A stretch of 64,000 bases of DNA, taken from the NCBI RefSeq assembly GCF_001435815.1, contig NZ_AZFV01000006.1, positions 1 to 64,000 of the forward strand, read 5' to 3'. Below, in pieces: positions 8,906 through 17,282 of this stretch (its first letter is position 1; each line of letters opens with the position of its first letter). A model generated the notes under the pieces. The model ran no database searches. It was not told the origin of the DNA and was given only the letters and a program-made list of their open reading frames with translations. A program made the position numbers and the translations under genes. Source of the DNA: Companilactobacillus nantensis DSM 16982 (lineage in GTDB: Bacteria > Bacillota > Bacilli > Lactobacillales > Lactobacillaceae).

Positions 8906-10069
8906 ATGTTTATCACTTACATCGATTGGGAACAGCATAAGTTAGGAGAATATTTAAATCTCATTAACGGACGTGCTTTTAAACAATCAGAATTACTGGA
9001 CGAAGGAAAGTATAAGGTATTGCGAGTAGGAAATTTTAATACAAATACACGTTGGTATTATTCGAATTTGGAACTTCCAGACGATAAGTATGCGGAGAAT
9101 GGAGATTTACTTTATCTGTGGGCAACAAATTTTGGACCCGAATTATGGAAATCTACAAAAGTAATATTTCATTATCATATTTGGAAAATTCAATTTAAAA
9201 CAGACAGTCTTGACAAGAAATATATTTTCTATTGGTTAAAATTAGATAAAGAAAATCTAAAAAAAGATTTAAATGGATCAACAATGGTACATATAACAAA
9301 AGAAAATATGGAGAATCGCTTTTTGGATATTCCATTACAAATTAGTGAACAGAAAAAAATAGGATCTATACTAAACAGTCTTAATGATTTAATAAATACG
9401 CAAGAAAAACAATTATTACTGTACGAAGGGATAAAGAAGTACATGTTACAGAATCTTTTTCCTTCAGATGGGGAAAGTGTTCCCGCTGTGAGAATTGCTG
9501 ATTTTCACGAAGATTGGGAACAGCATAAGCTTTCTGATCTTGGTGAAATATATACTGGGAACACTCCCTCCACAAACCAACATGATTTTTGGAGTATCAA
9601 TGCTAATGGATATGTTTGGATTACTCCCTCAGATATCGTAAAATTACGGACAAATAGTTCTAAGAAACATTTAACCGAACGTGGTTGGAAGGAGGCACGA
9701 ACTGTACCTGCTCAATCTGTGTTAATTACGAGCATAGCTTCAATTGGAAAAAATACAATCAACACCATTCCAGCGGCATTTAATCAACAAATTAATGCAA
9801 TTGTTCCAAAAGGTAATAATGCAAACTTTATTCTTGAATCTATGAACTTTCATTCTGGAAAATTTGCATCTTTGGCGGGAAAGACCGCTACAGCAATTAT
9901 CAATAAGAAGCAATTCAGCAAGTTTCAAATATATGTTCCAAGCTATGTTGAGCAGTTAGAGGTAGGACGACTGATTTCAAAACTAAACCAAACTATTGAT
10001 TTTTATCGAGAAAAAATTATTATGTACGAAAAGATAAAAAAATATTATCTTCAAAAATTATTTATTTAA
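8906..10069 (+). CDS. hsdS: Silent HsdS (type I specificity) cassette lacking a normal start
   Basis: 387 residues with two target-recognition domains (about 10-150 and 200-345) and the conserved helical spacers ending KYMLQNLFP and KYYLQKLFI. The full-length HsdS at 11091 begins about 12 residues earlier (MDKRVPEVRFKGF). Here the frame starts right after an in-frame TAG (8903-8905), has no ribosome site, and begins two codons before the shared DWEQHK motif. It is therefore best read as a storage cassette that supplies recognition domains after DNA inversion. Both target-recognition domains differ from those of the expressed HsdS. Confidence 0.85.
   Translation: MFITYIDWEQHKLGEYLNLINGRAFKQSELLDEGKYKVLRVGNFNTNTRWYYSNLELPDDKYAENGDLLYLWATNFGPELWKSTKVIFHYHIWKIQFKTDSLDKKYIFYWLKLDKENLKKDLNGSTMVHITKENMENRFLDIPLQISEQKKIGSILNSLNDLINTQEKQLLLYEGIKKYMLQNLFPSDGESVPAVRIADFHEDWEQHKLSDLGEIYTGNTPSTNQHDFWSINANGYVWITPSDIVKLRTNSSKKHLTERGWKEARTVPAQSVLITSIASIGKNTINTIPAAFNQQINAIVPKGNNANFILESMNFHSGKFASLAGKTATAIINKKQFSKFQIYVPSYVEQLEVGRLISKLNQTIDFYREKIIMYEKIKKYYLQKLFI
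8924..8937 (+). repeat. Inverted repeat IR1 (silent cassette side, TRD1)
   Basis: GATTGGGAACAGCA, encoding DWEQ(H/Q), occurs inverted at 12268-12281 at the equivalent codon position of the expressed hsdS, so exchange here keeps the reading frame. Confidence 0.8.
9440..9453 (+). repeat. Inverted repeat IR2 (silent cassette, central spacer)
   Basis: TACATGTTACAGAA, encoding KYMLQN in the central helical spacer, has an inverted in-frame partner at 11743-11756. A further match CTGTACGAA lies about 15-20 bp before both. Confidence 0.75.
9512..9525 (+). repeat. Second copy of the IR1 sequence at the start of silent TRD2
   Basis: GATTGGGAACAGCATAAG at 9512-9529 repeats the sequence at 8924-8941 (18 of 18 bases), so TRD2 of the silent cassette carries the same entry site as TRD1 and could move into the TRD1 position. 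Confidence 0.75.
10037..10063 (+). repeat. Inverted repeat IR3 (silent cassette 3' end)
   Basis: 27 bp encoding KKYYLQKLF that match, inverted, 26 of 27 positions at 11097-11123 in the 3' end of the expressed hsdS. Confidence 0.75.
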
Positions 10070-10089
10070 CATTTAACCCTGCATAAATA

Positions 10090-10150
10090 AAAAAACTTCC
10101 GGATAATGATTTTGACAACAAATGTCAAAAAAATAATTCGGAGGTTTTTT
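10090..10150 (+). promoter_or_regulatory. Long hairpin overlapping the recombinase ribosome site
   Basis: AAAAAACTTCCG (10090-10101) pairs, with one G-T pair, to CGGAGGTTTTTT (10139-10150). An inner perfect hairpin TTTTGACA/TGTCAAAA sits at 10110-10130. The right arm contains the recombinase Shine-Dalgarno GGAGG and ends in six T directly before the ATG. It looks like a terminator for the silent hsdS and would also hide the ribosome site of the recombinase. Confidence 0.6.
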
Positions 10151-11077
10151 ATGTCTAAAAATAAATCGACACAATTATTCCATGAGTATTATGAAGAGTG
10201 GATTAATCTGTATAAGGTCAATGCAATTAGAACCATTACTTTGAACAAATATTATATGAGTTTGAAATGGATCATAAAGTTAGCTCCCAATTTAAGACTA
10301 TGCGATTTAACAAGGCGAAGTTACCAGGAACTTATTAATAATTACGCATTAGAACATGAGAAACAAACCACGAAAGATTTTCATCATCAAATAAAGGGTG
10401 CTATTTTAGATGCTATGGATGAAGGATTAATTGAACAAAATCCTACACGAAAAATAATCATCAAAGGTAAGCAACCTGCTGAAAAGAAACCGAAGTTTTT
10501 GAATGAATATGAACTACAACAACTTGTTAAGCAACTAAATCTCGACTCGGAAATAAATTGGGATTGGTATATCTTATTGGTAGCAAAAACTGGATTAAGG
10601 TTTGCAGAAGCTCTTGCCTTAACACCCAAAGATTTTGATTTTACTAAGCAATTGTTAAATATTAATAAGACTTGGAATTATCGTTCCACAACTGGCGGAT
10701 TTCAACCAACCAAAAACTCATCATCGGTCAGAAAAATACAAATTGATTGGCAGTTAGCAATGCAATTTTCAAAAATGATAAATAGCACACCAGTAGATAA
10801 ACCAATTTTTGTAAATCAACGTATTTTTAATTCAACAGTTAATAAACGGCTTGAGGTTCTATGTAAAAATGCTAATATTCCAATAATTACAGTTCATGGA
10901 CTCAGACACACTCATGCATCCTTACTTTTGTTTGCAGGAGTGTCGATTGCAAGTGTTGCTCAGAGATTGGGACACGCTAATATAACCACTACTCAAAGTA
11001 CATACTTGCATATTATTCAAGAGCTACAGACACAGGACAATGAAAAAATAATGTTTCAGATGTCTAAACTGCTATAG
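10151..11077 (+). CDS. Tyrosine recombinase of the hsdS inversion locus
   Basis: 308 residues. The N-terminal SAM-like DNA-binding half is followed by a catalytic domain with Arg in TGLRFAEALALT (about 146), the HGLRHTHA box (about 249), RLGHANITTT and the nucleophile Tyr in STYLHI (about 285). The frame opens at 10106, but ATG 10151 with GGAGG 6 nt upstream is preferred. It lies between two oppositely oriented hsdS genes, as in known phase-variable type I loci, where such enzymes invert DNA between short repeats in hsdS. The gene is not part of a visible prophage. Confidence 0.92.
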   Translation: MSKNKSTQLFHEYYEEWINLYKVNAIRTITLNKYYMSLKWIIKLAPNLRLCDLTRRSYQELINNYALEHEKQTTKDFHHQIKGAILDAMDEGLIEQNPTRKIIIKGKQPAEKKPKFLNEYELQQLVKQLNLDSEINWDWYILLVAKTGLRFAEALALTPKDFDFTKQLLNINKTWNYRSTTGGFQPTKNSSSVRKIQIDWQLAMQFSKMINSTPVDKPIFVNQRIFNSTVNKRLEVLCKNANIPIITVHGLRHTHASLLLFAGVSIASVAQRLGHANITTTQSTYLHIIQELQTQDNEKIMFQMSKLL

Positions 11078-11090
11078 TGTATAAAACGGA

Positions 11091-12326
11091 TTACAAAAAT
11101 AATTTTTGAAGAAAATATTTTTTCAACATTTTATATGAGTGTAAGTGTGATTGGGTCTCACTTATTTTTTTATTCAACAATTTATAGTAGTCACTAATAT
11201 CATTTTGATAATCAATATTGGATGGAATATTGATTTTTAATTGTGATAAAGATCTTTGGCTCACTCCCTTTGCAGTTCCTCCACTGGACAATGATAATAA
11301 ATCATTAAAAACTCTCGTTGTATGCAACGTTATTGCTAGAAAGTCGTCTGTTATTTTTTGTTCATTAGTATCAAATGCAATAACACGCTGACTTAATATA
11401 TATTTATTTTTGTCTGGAACCTGTGCAACATTACCCATTGGAGCTTCAGTTGTCATTAAAACTTGTCCTTTATGTAAATGAGTGTCTTTCATCCATTTAC
11501 TATAAAGTAACTCATTTCCATAATGTATATTTATATCCTTATCAATGTAATTATTTTTAACGTTTAGTGCTGATAATGCCAATATTCCATCTTTACTCCA
11601 ATCAAGTCCTAATTTTTTTGGAGTTAATCCCCTAAAATCTATTATCTTATTGATAACATCAAAAAGATAATATTGTTTCCAAGTGGTATTGGATGAGGTG
11701 AAAATAAGATTGGACTTTCTTTCCTCAATAGTTGGGAATAGGTTCTGTAACATGTATTTCTTTAAACTTTCGTACAGATTCAGTTTTTCACGTTCCAGCA
11801 TTATCATTTTTTCTAATATTATAAAAGATTTGCCTATTTCTTTTTGTTCCTTTTTATTATTGGGGAATACAAGTGGTAGACTTTTAAACTCTGAAAAGCT
11901 TATAGATTTACCATCTCTAATACCAAAAGTTATTGTTTTTAGAGATTGAATAAAGTTATGAGTTTTAAATTTATATTTCCAAAACAGTTCGTCCTGATTA
12001 TTGTTTTCTTTAAATGAAAATATTGTATACGCAGGACTCACAACTCCTGTTATGTCAGATAATTCAAAACCACCTTGAAATGATCTTAGACTAATAACGA
12101 AGTTATGTGGTTCAATTAATTTATAATTATGTAATGATGCTGTTGTATATTTTATATCCATGTTTAAATCGGATCTTTTAATTACTCCATCATCTTGGGT
12201 TACTGATAATACAGGTAATTTTTCAAACCCTTTTTTTGATAAAGGTTTAAATATCTTATTAGATTTTTGCTGTTCCCAATCATCAGTAAACCCTTTAAAC
12301 CGCACTTCAGGTACACGTTTATCCAT
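11091..12326 (-). CDS. hsdS: Type I restriction-modification specificity subunit HsdS (expressed copy)
   Basis: 411 residues. The N-terminus MDKRVPEVRFKGFTDDWEQQ is complete. TRD1 covers about 20-160, the central helical spacer ends KYMLQNLFP at about 200, TRD2 follows at about 210-360, and the terminal spacer ends KYFLQKLFL. HsdS sets the DNA sequence recognised by the methylase and nuclease complex. Its ATG overlaps the hsdM stop by 8 nt, so translation is coupled. Three blocks are shared, inverted and in frame, with the silent cassette at 8906-10069. Confidence 0.93.
   Translation of the reverse strand: MDKRVPEVRFKGFTDDWEQQKSNKIFKPLSKKGFEKLPVLSVTQDDGVIKRSDLNMDIKYTTASLHNYKLIEPHNFVISLRSFQGGFELSDITGVVSPAYTIFSFKENNNQDELFWKYKFKTHNFIQSLKTITFGIRDGKSISFSEFKSLPLVFPNNKKEQKEIGKSFIILEKMIMLEREKLNLYESLKKYMLQNLFPTIEERKSNLIFTSSNTTWKQYYLFDVINKIIDFRGLTPKKLGLDWSKDGILALSALNVKNNYIDKDINIHYGNELLYSKWMKDTHLHKGQVLMTTEAPMGNVAQVPDKNKYILSQRVIAFDTNEQKITDDFLAITLHTTRVFNDLLSLSSGGTAKGVSQRSLSQLKINIPSNIDYQNDISDYYKLLNKKISETQSHLHSYKMLKKYFLQKLFL
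11097..11123 (-). repeat. Inverted repeat IR3 partner in expressed hsdS
   Basis: Matches 10037-10063 in inverted orientation with one mismatch (at 11113). Confidence 0.75.
11743..11756 (-). repeat. Inverted repeat IR2 partner in expressed hsdS
   Basis: TTCTGTAACATGTA is the exact reverse complement of 9440-9453, in the same codon phase. Confidence 0.75.
12268..12281 (-). repeat. Inverted repeat IR1 partner in expressed hsdS
   Basis: TGCTGTTCCCAATC is the exact reverse complement of 8924-8937 and of 9512-9525, at codons for DWEQ near the N-terminus. Confidence 0.8.
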
Positions 12327-13968
12327 TATGGTTCACCTCATCATCCAACATTGAAATAAAATCATTGAGATCATTCATCGTTTTCTCATCCGAAGAAGTG
12401 AGTTCTTTCATCATTGAAAGTAACTCCTTTTTATTTTCTTCAATTTTTTTATTATTTTCTTTTATTTCTTTTGTTATTTCTCCAAGATCAATTTCTGGTT
12501 CAGGTTCAAAGGTATCAACATATCTTGGAATATTTAAATTATAATCATTTTCTTCAATTTCTTTGAAATCGGCAACATGAGCATACTTATCAACATCTTT
12601 ACGTTCATTGTAAGCATCCATAATTTTATCAATATCTTCTGCTCGAAGAATATTTTGATTCTTCCCTTTTTCAAAGTTATCACTTGCATCAATGAATAAA
12701 ACATCTTTGTTAGTTTTATTCTTCTTTAATACCATAACAACCGTTGGGATTCCAGTTGAATAGAACAATCCAGCTGGCAAACCAATAATTGCATCGATTT
12801 GATTTTTATCTAAAAGTGCTCGACGAATTTTTTCTTCTTTAGCTCCTCGGAACAAAACTCCGTGAGGCAAAACAATAGCCATTGTCCCTTTTGAACTCAA
12901 ATGATACAAGCCATGTAATAAGAATGCATAATCAGCCTTTGTTTTAGGTGCTAATCCACCATAATCCTTGAAACGGGAATCTTTCATTTTATTATCATTG
13001 TTATCCCAATGGGCAGAATATGGAGGGTTTGCCACAACCATATCAAAGCTTCTTGGATGGTCGACACCTTGAGCATCAATCCCATCAGGCCAGTCACTTT
13101 CCAAAGTATCAGCATTACGCAAATCCATATTCATATAGGAAACATCATGCATCATCAAATTCATTCGAGCCAAATTATATGTTGTCGTATTCAATTCTTG
13201 ACCATAATAAAATAACCGACGATTCTTGATTTGCTCTTGAACAGTTAGCAACAACGAACCGGAACCACATGCAAAATCATAAACACTTGGTTTATCTTCT
13301 TTAGGGTCTAATCCTTGAGCCACTAATTTTGCTAAAACTTCCGATACTTGGTGAGGTGTATAAAACTCGCCAGCTTTTTTACCAGAATTACCTGCAAATT
13401 GAGCAATTAAGTATTCATAAATATCACCTAAAATATCGTGACCATCGTCGTCTTTATACTCAACTTCATCAACCAAATTAACAATTTCTGTCAAAGCTTT
13501 AGCACGTGCGGCAGTTGTTTGACCTAAACGAGAATTTCCTAAATTCATATCTGCAAATACACCGTGGAAATCCTGCTTAGCATTTGTATTTAAGTCAACA
13601 TTATGATTAAAATCATCCAACATATCTTGAAAATCAGATGGTGCAATAGAATTGTTATTAACTTTATCAACAATAGTTTGCCATGTGTATTGTGGTGCAA
13701 TGGCGTATCCTAATGAATCTGCCAATTCTTCCAGATAATCACTTAAATCATCCCCACCAGCTTGTTCAGCATATGCCTCATTCACACTTTGGCCGTCAGC
13801 GATATCTAACAAATCATTTTGTACCATTCGTTCTTCTTGATGTTCTGACAAGTAACGATAAAACATAAATCCCAAAATATAATTTCTATACTCACTGGCA
13901 TCCATATTGCTACGAAGACGGTTGGCCATCTCCCAAATTTGGCTAGTAATCTCTTGCGCTTTACTCAT
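12319..13968 (-). CDS. hsdM: Type I DNA methyltransferase HsdM
   Basis: 549 residues. The N-terminal HsdM helical domain is followed by the N6-adenine methylase fold with the SAM motif FACGSGSLLL (about 234) and the catalytic NPPY motif (about 316, MVVANPPYSAHW). The C-terminus is a charged coiled coil. It methylates adenine in the HsdS-specified site and forms the M2S core of the complex. ATG 13968 has GGAG 5 nt upstream. The hsdR stop lies inside this ribosome site (8 nt gap) and the hsdS start overlaps its stop, so hsdR-hsdM-hsdS is one operon. Confidence 0.96.
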   Translation of the reverse strand: MSKAQEITSQIWEMANRLRSNMDASEYRNYILGFMFYRYLSEHQEERMVQNDLLDIADGQSVNEAYAEQAGGDDLSDYLEELADSLGYAIAPQYTWQTIVDKVNNNSIAPSDFQDMLDDFNHNVDLNTNAKQDFHGVFADMNLGNSRLGQTTAARAKALTEIVNLVDEVEYKDDDGHDILGDIYEYLIAQFAGNSGKKAGEFYTPHQVSEVLAKLVAQGLDPKEDKPSVYDFACGSGSLLLTVQEQIKNRRLFYYGQELNTTTYNLARMNLMMHDVSYMNMDLRNADTLESDWPDGIDAQGVDHPRSFDMVVANPPYSAHWDNNDNKMKDSRFKDYGGLAPKTKADYAFLLHGLYHLSSKGTMAIVLPHGVLFRGAKEEKIRRALLDKNQIDAIIGLPAGLFYSTGIPTVVMVLKKNKTNKDVLFIDASDNFEKGKNQNILRAEDIDKIMDAYNERKDVDKYAHVADFKEIEENDYNLNIPRYVDTFEPEPEIDLGEITKEIKENNKKIEENKKELLSMMKELTSSDEKTMNDLNDFISMLDDEVNHNG

Positions 13969-13976
13969 AATTTCTC

Positions 13977-16900
13977 CTAGTACTTCTCTACCATTTGATC
14001 AGCAAATTCTTTAAAACTTCTTCTCAAATGGGTTCTATATTTAATTTTGGATAATTTCTTAACTCTTGATGATTCGGCATCTGTTGTATAAACGGTTGTT
14101 CCTTCTTTAACAATTTCGTCTAGGACGCCATTAATATTCAAATCATCAGCATTTTTAATGTGGCTTAAAACAATCTTATTTATCTTTTGGGATGAATCAA
14201 TATCTGCTAGACCCCAATCCTTTTTATAATCAAAAATCTCATTTCTCAATCTCATATCATTGTGACTAGATACCAGACCCTTAATATCTTTTTGATTAAC
14301 TGGATAGTTATTAACTGACACATCGCCATTCAAAACATCTTTAGTAAATTGGTTAATTTGTTCAGCATACTTACGGTCATCGACCTTATCAGAAATATTC
14401 TTAATTTCAGTAGCCGTTTTATTAGCTGAATCTAAGTCATCGTCATGATACTGATTCATCAAATCAGCAATTAGTTCTTCAAGGTAGTCGTAGTTCACTC
14501 GTATTGCTTTCACGTGCTCCATTTGTAAGTCAACTTGCGAAATATCAACATGATCCATGATGGCAATCTTTTGTTTAACTTCGTTTTTCAAAGTTGTTGT
14601 TAAAACTTCTTCAGTATCAACAGTCATACCAACTTTTTTCAACAATTCTTCTGGATGTTCCTCATTATAACTATCATCTTGCTTTATCATCGACATCAGA
14701 TGATTATATTTTCGCAAGCTAGAGTACATTTCTTTTACTTTATTATCGTCATCAGGGACTCTGTTAAAATCATCAGAATAATTTGCTAATTGTACAACAA
14801 CATCCTTCAATTCCTTTATTGTTTCTTCCACTGGCGGAATAATTACTTCTTCAGGTGGAACTGGAAATTCCAATTGAATATTGGCAGAGTCTCGATTAGC
14901 ATACTTGGCCAAAGCTTTCTTCATTAATATTTCAGTGTGATGTGGCCAACGATAATTAACAATACGCCCGAAAGGTTTAGTCTGCATATCATAAACACGA
15001 TTAGTTCTTGAGTATGCTTGAATTAAGGCTGCCCCCTGTAACGTTCTATCAACATATAAAGTATTCATCTGCGGAGCATTAAATCCGGTCAATAATTGAT
15101 CAACAACAATGACAATATCAAAATACTTACCATCATCAATTGTTCGATTCAATCTGGCCACAACTTGAGCCGTATATTCCTTCACCTGTGTATCATCAAA
15201 GTTAGTACCAAACGCTTCATTATAGTCATTCATAATTTCACGTAGTGATTCATTATTTTTCAATTGTTTATCACTATTAGATGTATCTTGACTAAATGTG
15301 ATACCAACTCGTAATGGCTTTTCCAAATTGGCGTTCTGCTTTTTAAATTCCTCATAATATGCCATTGCCATAGGAGTTGATGCCTTGCCACCACCTACAT
15401 GAGTCGTAAACAAAGCATTATACTCACCATTACGGGAACGCTTATTCCAATTTTTAATAATATCCTTAACCACTAATTCAATATGTTTAGGATTATTGTC
15501 GTAAACGGAAGGCTCTACTGTATCATCCATATCTTCATCAGCCATATTATCAATACGCATTTCAATATCTTGCTCAGACATTGATGGATAGCAGGCTTTA
15601 AAATAGGCCGGCAGATACTGGTCTCTTAGAACTGAATCAGATAAAGTTGTTTCAAAATCTACTTTAAATCCTAAAACATTTCCATCTGCAATCGCATCTC
15701 TAATTGTATAAGCATGAATTAAATCACCAAAAACTTCTCTAGTTGTTGGATGTGTATCAAAAACTGGTGTACCAGTATAACCAATCCAAGCTGATTTTCT
15801 AAAACCATCTTTGATTCGTTTTAACATATCACCAGAAGTTGATCGGTGTGCCTCATCGACAATAAAAACTACATTTTTATTAACTGGACTAAAATTACTA
15901 CTTCTAACCATTGAGTCCATCTTTTGAGTAGAAGTAACAATAATTCCGTTACCTTTTTTGTTAAGTTTTCTTTCCAAAACCCACCGATTACTTGTATCAG
16001 TTACAACGCCACCATTACTTTCTTCAGTGTTTTCAGGATCATACGCTTTATATTCATCAACTGTTTGATTCGTTAATGCAACACGGTCTACCAAGAAAAC
16101 TACTTTATCTACATTAGGTAATCTTGAAGCTAACCATGCAGCTTTAAAGGAACTAATTGTTTTACCAGAACCAGTTGTATGCCAAACGTATCCCACGCCC
16201 TGATCATCAATTCCAAAAGTATGTTGTCTGATCTTTCTGATAACTTTTTGAGTTGCATAAACTTGATACGGACGCATTACCTTAATCATTTGATGTTTTG
16301 GAGTACCATCCAAAATCATATAGTTTGTTGCCATTTGGTGTGACATTGGAATTGACAACATATTATTGGCAAATTCTCTCCAGTCAAAAACCGGTTTATT
16401 ATCATCAGCCCTTTGCCAACGAAAAGCAAAATCGGTATTAAATTTATCTGCAGTTGAATTTGCCATATATCGACTATCGTGTGGTGTAATTGCAACTAAT
16501 ATTTGCAGTGTCGAAAAAATATCTGAATACTGATTTTCTTCAATATATTGGTGCATTTGGTTTAACGCTTCTTTAGCATCATGACCGTCCGCTTTTTCCT
16601 CTATTTGAATGATTGGTAATCCATTAATCAATAACGTCGTATCAAATCTCCGAGCTTTTCTTCCTGGAATAATTGCTGGTCTTTCAATCTGATTTACAAT
16701 TTGATAAATTGTATCTCCGGCTCCAATGTTATCTTGATCAAATATTTTTAAATATACATGTTTACCATTATCCAAATCAACTTCTACTTGTGATATACCA
16801 TTCATACCATATAGAAATTGACCAGCCTGATACGGAGTCTCTAGCTGTCCAATGATAACTTTTATTTGTTTAAATTCTGCATCGGATAATTTACCATCTA

Positions 16901-17063
16901 GTCGATCTTGATTATGTTGTTCAACAATATTTTTGAAATTTCTCCATAAATCATCAGTAGTTTTTATTTCCGGCAAATAATCCCATTGTTTTGTTCCACC
17001 TAGGTTGACCAAATAATCAATCAAATTATTTTCAAAAGCCAATTCATTAGTCTCCAAACTCAT
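13977..17063 (-). CDS. hsdR: Type I restriction endonuclease subunit HsdR
   Basis: 1028 residues, full length for the family. The N-terminal nuclease domain has LLINGLPIIQIEEKAD (D/E-x-K site region, about 148-158). The superfamily 2 translocase follows, with Walker A TTGSGKT (about 300), DEAH (about 404) and the TGTPVF motif. It cuts unmethylated DNA after ATP-driven translocation. The start ATG has GGGGG 7 nt upstream. It is the first gene of hsdRMS and has a recognisable promoter at 17108-17135. Confidence 0.96.
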   Translation of the reverse strand: MSLETNELAFENNLIDYLVNLGGTKQWDYLPEIKTTDDLWRNFKNIVEQHNQDRLDGKLSDAEFKQIKVIIGQLETPYQAGQFLYGMNGISQVEVDLDNGKHVYLKIFDQDNIGAGDTIYQIVNQIERPAIIPGRKARRFDTTLLINGLPIIQIEEKADGHDAKEALNQMHQYIEENQYSDIFSTLQILVAITPHDSRYMANSTADKFNTDFAFRWQRADDNKPVFDWREFANNMLSIPMSHQMATNYMILDGTPKHQMIKVMRPYQVYATQKVIRKIRQHTFGIDDQGVGYVWHTTGSGKTISSFKAAWLASRLPNVDKVVFLVDRVALTNQTVDEYKAYDPENTEESNGGVVTDTSNRWVLERKLNKKGNGIIVTSTQKMDSMVRSSNFSPVNKNVVFIVDEAHRSTSGDMLKRIKDGFRKSAWIGYTGTPVFDTHPTTREVFGDLIHAYTIRDAIADGNVLGFKVDFETTLSDSVLRDQYLPAYFKACYPSMSEQDIEMRIDNMADEDMDDTVEPSVYDNNPKHIELVVKDIIKNWNKRSRNGEYNALFTTHVGGGKASTPMAMAYYEEFKKQNANLEKPLRVGITFSQDTSNSDKQLKNNESLREIMNDYNEAFGTNFDDTQVKEYTAQVVARLNRTIDDGKYFDIVIVVDQLLTGFNAPQMNTLYVDRTLQGAALIQAYSRTNRVYDMQTKPFGRIVNYRWPHHTEILMKKALAKYANRDSANIQLEFPVPPEEVIIPPVEETIKELKDVVVQLANYSDDFNRVPDDDNKVKEMYSSLRKYNHLMSMIKQDDSYNEEHPEELLKKVGMTVDTEEVLTTTLKNEVKQKIAIMDHVDISQVDLQMEHVKAIRVNYDYLEELIADLMNQYHDDDLDSANKTATEIKNISDKVDDRKYAEQINQFTKDVLNGDVSVNNYPVNQKDIKGLVSSHNDMRLRNEIFDYKKDWGLADIDSSQKINKIVLSHIKNADDLNINGVLDEIVKEGTTVYTTDAESSRVKKLSKIKYRTHLRRSFKEFADQMVEKY

Positions 17064-17107
17064 GATATTCCCCCGAATAACTGTAAATTAGCCTAAACAC
17101 AAATTTA

Positions 17108-17135
17108 TATATATTTGTCGTTTAGTTACTGTAAA
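17108..17135 (-). promoter_or_regulatory. Candidate promoter of hsdRMS
   Basis: On the minus strand TTTACA (17135-17130), a 16-nt spacer and TATATA (17113-17108), 45 bp before the hsdR start. The TTTACA hexamer context (AATTTACAGT) is repeated nearer the gene at about 17080-17090. Confidence 0.55.
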
Positions 17136-17212
17136 TTAATCTTTACATTCTTTACTTATTTTATCAGATAAAAAGACAACAAATTGACGTAATTTAACCG
17201 CATAACAAATTA

Positions 17213-17251
17213 AATAGGCAAGTTATCTCTCAGAGAAATAACTTGCCTATT
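17213..17251 (-). terminator. Terminator of the fic gene
   Basis: A perfect 14-bp stem AATAGGCAAGTTAT/ATAACTTGCCTATT with an 11-nt loop, 32 nt after the fic stop and before the hsdR promoter. Confidence 0.8.
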
Positions 17252-17282
17252 AATTACTATCCATAATTATTTTCTAAAAAAT

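Noticed and set aside
10151-11077. Phage integrase with attachment site
   Set aside because: No other phage genes, no flanking att repeats; the position between inverted hsdS genes explains it better.
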